From SIG307 sp045596385 (GTDB taxonomy: Bacteria; Bacillota; Clostridia; Lachnospirales; Lachnospiraceae): a stretch of DNA of 63,603 nucleotides. The DNA lies in NCBI GenBank assembly GCA_045596385.1, contig JAZOCC010000030.1:1-63603 (forward strand), read 5' to 3'. The notes under the pieces were generated by a model. The model was not told the origin of the DNA. It searched no databases and saw only the letters and a list, made by a program, of their open reading frames with translations. The stretch's first letter is position 1, and each line of letters starts with the position of its first letter. Positions 33,937 to 42,906 of the stretch are shown here, piece after piece. The position numbers and the translations under genes are program-made.

Positions 33937-35448
33937 ATGGACGGACAATTAACGGTAGGACAGGAGACCATGTCTCTTACGGAAGTTAAGAAGGAACAGA
34001 AGACAGATGACGGGAAAAAGCGGGAGTTTACCACAAAGGAAACAGTGCTCAGCATACTTTGTTTTGTGTTAAGCTTTGGGTTTACTCATTTTGCAATCGG
34101 CTATATCGGAGGAATATGGGGCGGTGTTGTGTGGTTGCTTGCAGGAGTGCTGGGAGTAGTGTATGTGAAGGCCAAAGGATTTTCCGTGACAAAAGGCCAA
34201 CGGATGGTGTTTTGTGTGGCAGAGTTGTTTTGTCTGGTGCCGTTGTTTTGTACTAACGGTTTTATTAATACGTTGGCGGCGACCTTTACCTTTTTATTGT
34301 TGGGATATTTGGGAATTACACTCTCGGGTGCGGAGTTGTTCGGAGAGGATTTTGTATCGGATATACTGGAAGCAACCTGTGTACAGCCCTTTACAAGATT
34401 CGCAGAAGGGCCGGCTGCGGCAAAGAAGCTTTTTAAGAATCCGAAAAGCTGTAAAACCATTGTATACGTTGCTTTGGGTCTGCTTTGTTCCCTTCCGCTG
34501 TCAATCATGGTGCTGTATCTTTTGATGTGGAGTGATACCATGTTTGCGGATAAGATGGAATCGCTGTTTGAACTGATTCCTTCTTTTGAGTTCCGGTATG
34601 TTTGGGAACTGATATTTGCGGTGCCGGTGTGGATGTATGTGTTCGGCGGATATGCAGCGACACAGAATAAGCGGACAAAACCATTGATTAACATGAAGGG
34701 AGGAAGGGTACTTCCGGCAATTCTCGGGTATACTACCGTGACACCGATTTGTGTGTTTTATGTAATGTATATCGGGGTGCAATTCAATTATTTTACCGCA
34801 GCCTTCGGGGGAAGCCTTCCGGATGAATACAGCTATGCTTCCTATGCGAGAAAGGGTTTTTTTGAACTTTGTGCCGTGGCGGTGATTAACCTTTGTGTGA
34901 TTGCTTGTATGCATTTATTTTTAAAGCGTAAGGAGGACGGAAAGCCTTCCGCGGCAATGAAGGTGTACAGTACGTTACTTTCCGGGGTTACCATTCTTTT
35001 GATTGTATCGGCGCTTAGTAAAATGGTGCTGTATATTAAGGAGATGGGAATGACACCGCTCAGGATTTATACTTCTTGGTTTATGCTGGTGTTGGCGGTA
35101 GTATTTGTATTTGTTATCGCAGCACAGTTTACGAAGCTACGGTTTTGCCGGGCGATCTTTGTGAGCTTTACGGTTTTGTTTGCGGTACTATGCTTTGCAA
35201 ACGTAGACGGAATGATTGCAAAATACAATGTAAAGGCATATCAGACCGGCCAATTGGAGCGGGTGGATTTTGAAGTACTGGAGGACCTGGGAGATGCGGC
35301 ATTGATACATGTAAAACGTCTGACGGATGCGGAAGACAGTCTTGTGGCGGAGGAAGCAAGGTTGTGTTACAGGAATATGCGGCGCAAAAGCGACAGGAAA
35401 AATGATGTGGCATATTTCAGTATTCCGCGAGTCATCGGAAGAAATTAA
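33937..35448 (+). CDS. DUF4173-like polytopic membrane protein
   Basis: 503 residues from the ATG at 33937, whose AGGAGGAG site lies at the end of the regulator gene. About 11 hydrophobic segments run from residue 34 to 450. The segment DEYSYASYARKGFFELCAVAVINL matches the hallmark of DUF4153/DUF4173 proteins. The cytoplasmic C-terminus (after 450) is acidic then basic. Third gene of the DUF2975 operon. Function unknown. Confidence 0.8.
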   Translation: MDGQLTVGQETMSLTEVKKEQKTDDGKKREFTTKETVLSILCFVLSFGFTHFAIGYIGGIWGGVVWLLAGVLGVVYVKAKGFSVTKGQRMVFCVAELFCLVPLFCTNGFINTLAATFTFLLLGYLGITLSGAELFGEDFVSDILEATCVQPFTRFAEGPAAAKKLFKNPKSCKTIVYVALGLLCSLPLSIMVLYLLMWSDTMFADKMESLFELIPSFEFRYVWELIFAVPVWMYVFGGYAATQNKRTKPLINMKGGRVLPAILGYTTVTPICVFYVMYIGVQFNYFTAAFGGSLPDEYSYASYARKGFFELCAVAVINLCVIACMHLFLKRKEDGKPSAAMKVYSTLLSGVTILLIVSALSKMVLYIKEMGMTPLRIYTSWFMLVLAVVFVFVIAAQFTKLRFCRAIFVSFTVLFAVLCFANVDGMIAKYNVKAYQTGQLERVDFEVLEDLGDAALIHVKRLTDAEDSLVAEEARLCYRNMRRKSDRKNDVAYFSIPRVIGRN

Positions 35449-35457
35449 ATAGGGTAG

Positions 35458-35492
35458 AAAAACGGAAGATTTTATGGATTTTCCGTTTTTTT
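35458..35492 (+). terminator. Terminator after the DUF4173 gene
   Basis: AAAAACGGAA pairs with TTCCGTTTTT, with a T run inside the 3' arm and beyond. Confidence 0.8.
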
Positions 35493-35583
35493 ATATGGCA
35501 AAAAAGAGAATGTTATGATACACTGGAAACAGAGGGTTTGTTGCAAGAGTAAAAGGAAAGTTACGAAATGCAGGAGGAAGCAG

Positions 35584-37497
35584 ATGAAGCGGAAGAATAT
35601 CGCAGTTATCATGACGGCTCTTGATACGGATAATCAGGCAGAGATGTTAAAAGGAATCGAACTGTGCGGAAAATCCAATGGGTGTAATGTTGCTGCGTTT
35701 GTATGGTTTACGGGCATCTACGAAAAGGGAAGTCATAATTTAGGTGAAATGAATATTGCCATGCTGCCGGATCTTAATTTGTTTGACGGCGTTATTTTGT
35801 CTGCTGACGTGTTTCACTTGAAGCAGAACAAGGAGCAGCTGGAGCGTATGTTGGAGAATGTTTCCTGTCCGATTGTAACCATCGGTTGCAGATATAAGAA
35901 TGCACCGGCTGTATGGGCAGATAATTATGTCGGTATGCGTCGGCTTATGGAATATCTGGTAAAAGACCGCGGTATGCGTAAGCTTCACTTTGTAAAAGGA
36001 ATCGAAGGAAATGTAGATGCGGAGGCTCGCTATAAGGCATATCTGGATGTATTAAAGGAGAACCGGATTCCGGTGGAGTCGGAACGTATTACCCAGGGGG
36101 ACTTTTATGTAATCGGCGGAGAAAAGGCTGCAAAAGAAGTGTTGGAATCTTCACTTCCGTTTCCTGAGGCAATTGTATGTTCCAACGATACGATGGCAAT
36201 TACGGTATATGACATATTAACAAAGGAAGGTTATCGTGTGCCGGAGGATGTACTGATTACCGGCTATGATTATACCTATGAGTGTCGTCTGCACTATCCG
36301 CAGATTATTTCGATACGTGTGAATTCTTTTGATATAGGATTACAGGCATGCACTGCATTGTTACGGATGATCGGAGGAGAGCCTGTAAAGCCGGATTACA
36401 GAGTTCCGGATGAGATGATTCTGGAGAATACATCCGAACGAAAGGAAGAAAGAGAAAGCGTAAACAATATAGCACAACGAGGGATGGTGTCTGATTCGGC
36501 ACGTCGGGTAATGATTCATCATCTGATTAATTTTGAGAAAAACATCATGGAGACGGTAGGTTTTGACAGCTGGAAAAATATCGTACAGTATTTTGTACAG
36601 CAGATTAATCCGGGAGAGTTTTACTGTTGTGTAAATAAAGGATTTATCGAAAATGTATTTCGGAATGCTACGGTAGAGCAGGAAACCAGAAGCTCCGAGG
36701 AGTGGCTGGCGTATACGGAGGATGCGGGGCCTGTAATTGCATATAAGGACGGAGCGTTTTTTGATAAAGCCCCGTTCCCTTCCAAGTACGGACTGGATAC
36801 ACTGTTTGATAACAGCGGGGATGCCAGATTATTTGTTTTCTCGCCGTTACATTATCTGGACCGTAATTACGGATATCTTGTATTTGCGGACAGTACGTTT
36901 CCGATTGCAAATCCGTTGTATATTATCTGGTTAAACAGTATCGGTAGTTCCGTGGAGAGTATGCGGAAGCATACGATGTTGATTAATGCCATGGTGAAGC
37001 TGGACGAGGCGAATATCAGAGATCCGCTTACCGGTGTGTATAACCGGTTTGGTATGGAACGTTATTTCGCCATTGTAAAAGAGAAGTGTATTGACAAGCA
37101 GTTATACTTATTTTTGTCGTTTGCGGATATCGATGGTTTGAAAACAATTAACGATGTGTACGGTCATGAAGAGGGCGACCGGATTATTCGGAATACAGGG
37201 CGGATTTTACAGGAAGAAACCTTGGATTCTTATGTCGTTCGCTACGGTGGGGATGAGTTCGTCGTTATGGGAACCGCATTTTCCGAGCAGGAAGCCGAAA
37301 GTTATTGGAACAGAGTCCAAAGGACGATTGACGAATATAACGAAGCATATGAAGGAAAAGCAATACTGTCGGTCAGCTTCGGTTATGATCTGGTCCGCCT
37401 GGATCCGTACAGCGGTCTGGAGGAATGTATCGGTGTAGCGGATAAAAAGATGTATAGAGAGAAGAAGAAAAAGAAAGCAATGAAAAAGGAGAGTTAA
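35584..37497 (+). CDS. LacI-type ligand-sensing diguanylate cyclase (GGDEF)
   Basis: 637 residues from the ATG at 35584, which has GGAGGAAG upstream. Residues 1-270 are a periplasmic-binding-protein-like domain as in LacI/GalR regulators (KNIAVIMTALDTDNQAEMLKGI, PEAIVCSNDTMAITVYDIL, VLITGYDYTYECR) but without the N-terminal helix-turn-helix and without a signal peptide, so it senses a cytoplasmic ligand. A middle region (about 300-460) resembles a GAF-type module. The GGDEF domain follows: DPLTGVYNRFGMERYF, FADIDGLKTINDVYGHEEGD and YGGDEF (555-559), all catalytic residues present. It should make cyclic-di-GMP in response to a sugar-like ligand. Confidence 0.88.
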   Translation: MKRKNIAVIMTALDTDNQAEMLKGIELCGKSNGCNVAAFVWFTGIYEKGSHNLGEMNIAMLPDLNLFDGVILSADVFHLKQNKEQLERMLENVSCPIVTIGCRYKNAPAVWADNYVGMRRLMEYLVKDRGMRKLHFVKGIEGNVDAEARYKAYLDVLKENRIPVESERITQGDFYVIGGEKAAKEVLESSLPFPEAIVCSNDTMAITVYDILTKEGYRVPEDVLITGYDYTYECRLHYPQIISIRVNSFDIGLQACTALLRMIGGEPVKPDYRVPDEMILENTSERKEERESVNNIAQRGMVSDSARRVMIHHLINFEKNIMETVGFDSWKNIVQYFVQQINPGEFYCCVNKGFIENVFRNATVEQETRSSEEWLAYTEDAGPVIAYKDGAFFDKAPFPSKYGLDTLFDNSGDARLFVFSPLHYLDRNYGYLVFADSTFPIANPLYIIWLNSIGSSVESMRKHTMLINAMVKLDEANIRDPLTGVYNRFGMERYFAIVKEKCIDKQLYLFLSFADIDGLKTINDVYGHEEGDRIIRNTGRILQEETLDSYVVRYGGDEFVVMGTAFSEQEAESYWNRVQRTIDEYNEAYEGKAILSVSFGYDLVRLDPYSGLEECIGVADKKMYREKKKKKAMKKES

Positions 37498-37500
37498 AAA

Positions 37501-37842
37501 ATGCCGTTTATTGATTCAAAGATTACCGTGTCCGTATCCCAGGATAAAAAGGATGTGTTAAAGGGCGAGTTCGGGAAAATGATGGCCGTGCTTGGTAAAC
37601 CGGAAAGCTTTTTGATGGTTGGATTTGAGGATAATTATGATTTGTACATGGGGGGAAAGAAGCTGGAAAAGGGAGCTTATGTGTCGGTAAGCCTGTTCGG
37701 TGCGGCTTCCGGCAGTGCGTACGAGAGCCTGACAGAGAAGATTTGTGCACTGTACGAAAAGGAGCTTGGGATTCCGGGAAATGCAGTGTATGTGACCTAT
37801 CATGGGGTCAATGACTGGGGCTGGAACGGACGGAATTTTTAA
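37501..37842 (+). CDS. MIF/tautomerase-superfamily protein
   Basis: 113 residues, the size of macrophage migration inhibitory factor. MPFIDSKITV places Pro next to the start Met, the residue that becomes the N-terminal catalytic base after Met removal. ESFLMVGFEDNYDLYMGG, CALYEKELGI and VYVTYHGVNDWGWNGRNF match the MIF fold, including the NWGWNG-like C-terminus seen in MIF. It is placed three bases after the LacI-GGDEF gene and one base before the next GGDEF gene, so all three are cotranscribed. Tautomerase activity is predicted; physiological substrate unknown. Confidence 0.85.
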   Translation: MPFIDSKITVSVSQDKKDVLKGEFGKMMAVLGKPESFLMVGFEDNYDLYMGGKKLEKGAYVSVSLFGAASGSAYESLTEKICALYEKELGIPGNAVYVTYHGVNDWGWNGRNF

Positions 37843-37843
37843 G

Positions 37844-38971
37844 ATGAAGGTAATTGATAAAGGCATGCTTTTCAATATGAGTATATTGGAAGCAAAAGCA
37901 AATCGCTATACCGTGCGATGTCAGATAAATTCCTTTTTGATTATGACTGCGGTGTGGCTGTTAAATGTATTTAACATATTTATTATTGATTCCGAGTTGA
38001 TGAATGTCAGCTATTTAATCAGTATGGCAATTACATTGACGTGCTGGTTGGTATGTCGTGTCGGCGGCGCGGAAAAGTCATGGATGAAGTACGTGTTGTT
38101 GTTTTTGACGGTGTTATTTTCTACCACATTGGGGACTTTTTTGACGTATCAGGCAGTGTTGGTAGCAGTGATACCGCTGTGCTTATCAATGCAGTACTAC
38201 AAGAGGAAAGTGGTGTATTATACATACGGACTTACGATTGTAAGTATCCTTTTCAGTACGATGGCCGGCTATTTTATGGGACTGTGTGACGCTAATATGC
38301 TGGTATTGACCACGGGAACGTTATCAAAATACGTGACTCCGGAGACCGAAACGGCGGTGTTTGATGCAATCAATGCGAATCCGTGGGGAACGTTGCCGTT
38401 GTATTATGCGCTTCCTCGTTGCATGATTTTATTTGCGGTTATTATTATCGGTAGCCATGCGGCTCACGCATCCGCCAAGAAAGCAATCCAGGAGGCGGAG
38501 CTACGGAAGCTTAGTGAAACCGACGGAATGACCGGGTTGTATAATAAAAACAAGTACATGGCTATGGTGGAGACGCATTATTCGACGGTAGACAGAGTCG
38601 GTGTGATTTATTGGGATGCCGATGGGTTAAAAATGTTGAATGATACCTTTGGCCATGAAGTGGGTGACAGTTTAATCACTACGGTGGGAATGTCCATTCA
38701 GGAGCTGTGCACCGAATCGCGCCATGGGTACCGTGTGGGAGGAGACGAGTTCCTTTTGATTCTGGAGCATGCGGATGAAACTGAAATCCGTCGGGTGCTG
38801 GAAGCTTGGAAAAAGCGGTTTGCAAAGATAAACCAGCAAGGGAAAACAGTGTTTCATGCTTCTGTGGGATATGCGACCGGTGTCGGTGCCCGGGTAGAAG
38901 AAGTTGTAAAACAAGCGGATGAGCAGATGTACAAAGAGAAAAGAAAATGGAAGGAACAGGGTAATGTCTGA
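37844..38971 (+). CDS. Membrane diguanylate cyclase (GGDEF)
   Basis: 375 residues. Six hydrophobic segments lie between about 27 and 215, followed by a short linker and a GGDEF domain: TDGMTGLYNKNKYMAM, YWDADGLKMLNDTFGHEVGD and VGGDEF (299-303). Signature residues are intact, so cyclic-di-GMP synthesis is expected. Start at 37844 directly follows the tautomerase stop; its ribosome site is weak and ATGs at 37865 or 37877 are possible. The membrane part is of unknown sensing type. Confidence 0.85.
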   Translation: MKVIDKGMLFNMSILEAKANRYTVRCQINSFLIMTAVWLLNVFNIFIIDSELMNVSYLISMAITLTCWLVCRVGGAEKSWMKYVLLFLTVLFSTTLGTFLTYQAVLVAVIPLCLSMQYYKRKVVYYTYGLTIVSILFSTMAGYFMGLCDANMLVLTTGTLSKYVTPETETAVFDAINANPWGTLPLYYALPRCMILFAVIIIGSHAAHASAKKAIQEAELRKLSETDGMTGLYNKNKYMAMVETHYSTVDRVGVIYWDADGLKMLNDTFGHEVGDSLITTVGMSIQELCTESRHGYRVGGDEFLLILEHADETEIRRVLEAWKKRFAKINQQGKTVFHASVGYATGVGARVEEVVKQADEQMYKEKRKWKEQGNV

Positions 38972-39007
38972 TGACTACCGTTTGAAGAAAAGATAAAGAA
39001 TGTTCAC

Positions 39008-39054
39008 AAATAAGTCACAGAATAGTCAGAAGCTGTTCTTGACTTATTTTTTTT
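39008..39054 (+). terminator. Terminator after the GGDEF operon, overlapping the next promoter
   Basis: AAATAAGTCA (39008-39017) pairs with TGACTTATTT (39040-39049), followed by five more T. The 3' arm contains most of the -35 box of the ABC exporter promoter. Confidence 0.75.
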
Positions 39055-39067
39055 AGTGAGTTATAAT
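39039..39067 (+). promoter_or_regulatory. Promoter of the ABC exporter operon
   Basis: TTGACT (39039-39044), a 17-base spacer and TATAAT (39062-39067). Confidence 0.8.
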
Positions 39068-39102
39068 TCTAATTAATGTTTGTGTGATAAAGGAGAAGAC
39101 GA

Positions 39103-40854
39103 ATGAAGAAGTTATTTCGATTTTTAAAACCGTATTGGTTTTTCGCAGTGATTTCTCCGCTAATGATGATGGGAGAGGTGTTTGCGGACCTGATGCAGCC
39201 GAAGCTGATGTCCGGTATCGTGGACAGAGGTCTCGAAAACGGTGACATGGGCTACGTCATCCGCACCGGTCTTTTGATGTTATTGATTGTTCTTGTGGGC
39301 GGATTTTTCGGTGTGTGCTGTGCTTACACGGCGGCAAGAGCAGCCCAGAGCTTCGGTAAGGACTTGCGTGTGCATGCGTATAAGAAGGTAATGGCCCTTT
39401 CGATTGAGCAGACCGATGATTTTACGACCGGTTCGTTGGTTACCCGTATGACCAACGACATTGCTATGGTGGTGGAGTTTGTGGAAATGTTGCTGCGTAT
39501 GTGTGTTCGTGCTCCTATGTTTTTTATCGGCGGAGCACTCATGATGCTGACGCTGGATTTAAGCTTTGGCGTGGTACTTGCCTGTGCCCTTCCGGTGATG
39601 ATTATCATGGTAGCTTTTATTCTTATGAAGGCAACACCGTTGTTTTCCGTGGTACAGAAGAAGCTTGACAAGGTAAATTCCGTGGTACAGGAGAATGTGG
39701 GCGGTGCCAGAGTCGTAAAGGCGTACGGTCAGGAAGACTATGAAATCAAGCGCTTCGAGGGCGTAAATGACGAGCTTCGCGGGACGAATTTTAAGGTGTT
39801 AAAGATTATGGCGCTGTTCGGACCGGTCATTACTCTGGTGATGAACTTTGCGGTAATCGCCATTATCTACATCGGTGGTTTCCAGATACATATCGAAAAT
39901 GCGGGAATGTCTACCGGTTCCATTATGGCGGCAATTTCCTACGTGACCCAGATTTTGATGTCTGTTATGATGGTATCCATGATGTTCCAGTCCGTATCCC
40001 GTGCCATGGCGTCCGCAGGCCGTATCAATGAGGTTATCGATGCGGACCCGGTAATTGAGGGAGGAAGCGTTACGGAAGGAACCGGAAAGGCGACCATTGA
40101 GTTTAAGAATGTGTCCTTCCGTTATCCGGGAACTCACGGAGAACCGGTGCTTCATGACATTAATTTAAAGATTAATCAGGGCGAGACCCTTGCCATTATC
40201 GGTGCAACCGGTTGCGGTAAGACCTCACTTGTCAATCTTCTGCCACGTTTTTACGATGCGACGGAGGGAACGGTTCTATTTGACGGTGTGGATGTAAAGG
40301 AATATGAGTTGAAGGCGCTTCGTGAGAAAATCGGCTACGTGATGCAGAAGAGTGAGCTTTTCTCCGATACGGTGGCAAATAATATCCGTTGGGGTAATCC
40401 GGAGGCGACCATGGAAGAGATTAAGGAAGCTGCCGCCATTGCTCAGGCGGCGGACTTTATCGAAGGCTTTAACGAGCAGTACGATACATTTATTGCAGAA
40501 AAGGGTGCTTCTCTTTCCGGTGGTCAGAAGCAGCGAGTTTCCATTGCAAGAGCCATGCTTCGGAAGCCGGAGGTGTTGATTTTGGACGACTCCACTTCCG
40601 CACTTGACCTTGTGACGGAAGGAAAGCTTCAACGTGCCTTAAAGGAGAAGCTTGACGATACCACGATTATTATGATTGCACAGCGTATTGCCAGCGTAAA
40701 GCAGGCAGACCGTATTGCGGTGTTGGAAGAAGGAACCATTTTACATTGCGGAACTCACGAGGAGTTATTGCAGTGTAGTGAGACCTACCGTGACATTTAT
40801 GATTCCCAGATGAAGTCCGGTGCATATATGGAAGGAGGTGCCGCACATGAGTAA
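39103..40854 (+). CDS. ABC exporter half-transporter (permease-ATPase), subunit 1
   Basis: 583 residues: six membrane helices in 1-310, then the nucleotide-binding domain with Walker A GATGCGKTS, signature LSGGQKQR and Walker B VLILDDSTSALD. The catalytic Glu after Walker B is Asp here, as in the degenerate half of heterodimeric exporters, so this subunit likely carries the weak ATP site. The stop overlaps the start of subunit 2 by eight bases, which supports a fixed pair. Family members (BmrCD, TM287/288-like) export drugs or lipids; the cargo here is unknown. Confidence 0.9.
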   Translation: MKKLFRFLKPYWFFAVISPLMMMGEVFADLMQPKLMSGIVDRGLENGDMGYVIRTGLLMLLIVLVGGFFGVCCAYTAARAAQSFGKDLRVHAYKKVMALSIEQTDDFTTGSLVTRMTNDIAMVVEFVEMLLRMCVRAPMFFIGGALMMLTLDLSFGVVLACALPVMIIMVAFILMKATPLFSVVQKKLDKVNSVVQENVGGARVVKAYGQEDYEIKRFEGVNDELRGTNFKVLKIMALFGPVITLVMNFAVIAIIYIGGFQIHIENAGMSTGSIMAAISYVTQILMSVMMVSMMFQSVSRAMASAGRINEVIDADPVIEGGSVTEGTGKATIEFKNVSFRYPGTHGEPVLHDINLKINQGETLAIIGATGCGKTSLVNLLPRFYDATEGTVLFDGVDVKEYELKALREKIGYVMQKSELFSDTVANNIRWGNPEATMEEIKEAAAIAQAADFIEGFNEQYDTFIAEKGASLSGGQKQRVSIARAMLRKPEVLILDDSTSALDLVTEGKLQRALKEKLDDTTIIMIAQRIASVKQADRIAVLEEGTILHCGTHEELLQCSETYRDIYDSQMKSGAYMEGGAAHE

Positions 40855-42748
40855 TCAGAATAAAACACCTCAGGGGATGCCGCCGCAAGGAATGCCGCAG
40901 GGACGTCCGGGACAGGGACCGGGATTCGGCCCGGGAGGACGCAGAGGACCGGGAGGCCCGATGGGTGCACGTCTCAATAAAGAGAAGCCGAAGAATACCG
41001 GAAAGACGTTGCTTCGTCTTGTGAAGGTAATCGGCAGAAGTAAGTACTTTTTAATAGCTCTGCTGCTTACCATGAGTGCGGTAACGGTACTTGACTTATT
41101 TGGGCCGACCTTACAGGGACAGGCAATTGATACTATCAAGCTGGTAAACGGAAAATTTGTGGTAGACTTTGACAGCTTAAAGCAGATTTTACTGAAGATG
41201 ATTATTTTGTTTACGTTCAGTGCCGGTTTTACCTATTTGCAGAGTATTTTATCCGCAAAGATTTCTCAGGATACGGTATTTGCCATGCGTAACGACCTGT
41301 TCGCAAAAATCAGCCGTTTGTCCATTGCGGAGACCGACAACCGTCGTCACGGTGATTTGATGTCCCGTATGACCAATGATGTAGAAAATGTATCCAATGC
41401 GGTTTCCCAGTCCATTGCGTCGTTGTTTTCCAGTATATTAACCTTCTTCGGAGCGTTGTACTTTATGCTTCGTTGTAATGTGATTGTAACGTTGGTGGCG
41501 TTTATTACCGTACCGCTGACCTTACTTGTATCCGCAAAACTGGCAAAGTTTATGCGCCGTTATTTTGTGGAGCAGCAGATGTTACTGGGTAAGTTAAACG
41601 GTGAAGTGGAGGAAATGGTCATCGGTTATAAAACGGTGGTGGCTTACGGCAAGGAAGGAGAGTCCGTTGAGCGATTCAATGAAATCAGTGAAGGACTTCG
41701 TAAGACCAGTATTAAATCCAGAGTATTCGGTTCCATTATGGGGCCGTGCATGAATTTCCTCGGAAATTTGCAGTATGTATTGGTCGCTGCTTTCGGCATT
41801 TTCTTTATGGTAAACGGTAGCGGAATGACGCCGGGTGATATTCAGGCGATGCTTCAGTATTCCAAGAAGTTTAACCGCCCGATTAACGAAATCGCAAACC
41901 AGTATGCTTCCATTATGACCGCTTTGGCAGGTGCGGAGCGTATTTTCGAGATTATGGATACGCCGAATGAAATAGATGAAGGTACCCTTGATGTAGAGGT
42001 AAATCAGATTCAGGGTAACATTGAATTCAAGGATATTCAGTTCGGTTATGTGCCGGATGAGCCGGTACTGAAGGGAATGAACCTTTCCGTTAAGAAGGGC
42101 CAGAGAATCGCTATCGTAGGTGCCACCGGTTCCGGTAAGACCACGGTGGTAAATCTCTTAACCCGGTTCTATGAATTGGACGGCGGTAAGATTTACGTAG
42201 ACGGCATGGATATTACAGAGCTTCCGAAGAAGACGTTGCGTGATTCCATCGCTATCGTATTGCAAGATACGGTGTTGTTTGCGGATACCATTCGTGCCAA
42301 TATCCGTTACGGCAATCCGGATGCTACGGAAGAGGAGATTAAGTTTGCGGCAAAGACCGCAAAGGCAGATAAGTTTATTGAGCGTTTGCCGGACGGTTAC
42401 GACACGGTATTGACAGAAGGCGGCAGTAACCTGTCCCAGGGTCAGCGCCAGCTTCTTGCCATTGCCCGTGCTGTTATCGCAAATCCGCAGATTCTCATTT
42501 TGGATGAGGCAACCTCCAATGTCGATACCCGTACCGAGATGCACATCCAGCAGGCAATGCTGGCTCTTATGAAGAATCGTACCAGCCTGATTATCGCACA
42601 CCGTTTGTCTACCATTCGCGATGCGGATAAGATTGTGGTATTAAAGGGCGGTGTCATCGTGGAGGAAGGTAACCACGAGGAGCTCTTAGAAAAGAACGGC
42701 GAATATGCAAAGCTGTATCAGAATCAGTTTGCGGGATTTGCCACCTGA
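40847..42748 (+). CDS. ABC exporter half-transporter (permease-ATPase), subunit 2
   Basis: 633 residues from the ATG at 40847 (GGAGGTG upstream; eight-base overlap with subunit 1). The first 45 residues are a soluble Gly/Pro/Met-rich tail (PQGMPPQGMPQGRPGQGPG) not seen in subunit 1. Six helices follow, then Walker A GATGSGKTT, signature LSQGQRQL and Walker B ILILDEATSNVD with the canonical catalytic Glu. The Ser-Gln-Gly-Gln signature deviates and matches the asymmetry of such heterodimers. It should form the active partner of the exporter. Confidence 0.9.
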   Translation: MSNQNKTPQGMPPQGMPQGRPGQGPGFGPGGRRGPGGPMGARLNKEKPKNTGKTLLRLVKVIGRSKYFLIALLLTMSAVTVLDLFGPTLQGQAIDTIKLVNGKFVVDFDSLKQILLKMIILFTFSAGFTYLQSILSAKISQDTVFAMRNDLFAKISRLSIAETDNRRHGDLMSRMTNDVENVSNAVSQSIASLFSSILTFFGALYFMLRCNVIVTLVAFITVPLTLLVSAKLAKFMRRYFVEQQMLLGKLNGEVEEMVIGYKTVVAYGKEGESVERFNEISEGLRKTSIKSRVFGSIMGPCMNFLGNLQYVLVAAFGIFFMVNGSGMTPGDIQAMLQYSKKFNRPINEIANQYASIMTALAGAERIFEIMDTPNEIDEGTLDVEVNQIQGNIEFKDIQFGYVPDEPVLKGMNLSVKKGQRIAIVGATGSGKTTVVNLLTRFYELDGGKIYVDGMDITELPKKTLRDSIAIVLQDTVLFADTIRANIRYGNPDATEEEIKFAAKTAKADKFIERLPDGYDTVLTEGGSNLSQGQRQLLAIARAVIANPQILILDEATSNVDTRTEMHIQQAMLALMKNRTSLIIAHRLSTIRDADKIVVLKGGVIVEEGNHEELLEKNGEYAKLYQNQFAGFAT

Positions 42749-42767
42749 TGCGATAAAGAAAATAAGA

Positions 42768-42810
42768 AAAGCGTCTTTCCATCCTTGCAATGGAAGGACG
42801 CTTTGTTTTA
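42768..42810 (+). terminator. Terminator after the ABC exporter operon
   Basis: AAAGCGTCTTTCCAT pairs with ATGGAAGGACGCTTT (one wobble) around CCTTGCA, then GTTTTA. Confidence 0.85.
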
Positions 42811-42814
42811 TAAT
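42785..42814 (+). promoter_or_regulatory. Promoter nested in the exporter terminator
   Basis: TTGCAA (42785-42790, in the terminator loop) and TATAAT (42809-42814, just after the stem) with an 18-base spacer. It would drive the TIGR01906 gene. Confidence 0.55.
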
Positions 42815-42906
42815 GGAGGGGAGCGGATGCCGGAACAGGATGGTTCGGTGTGTGTTGTTCATGCGACAGCTCATTATAGAAGAGAGAAGTAGGTGAGGTA
42901 AACGGT

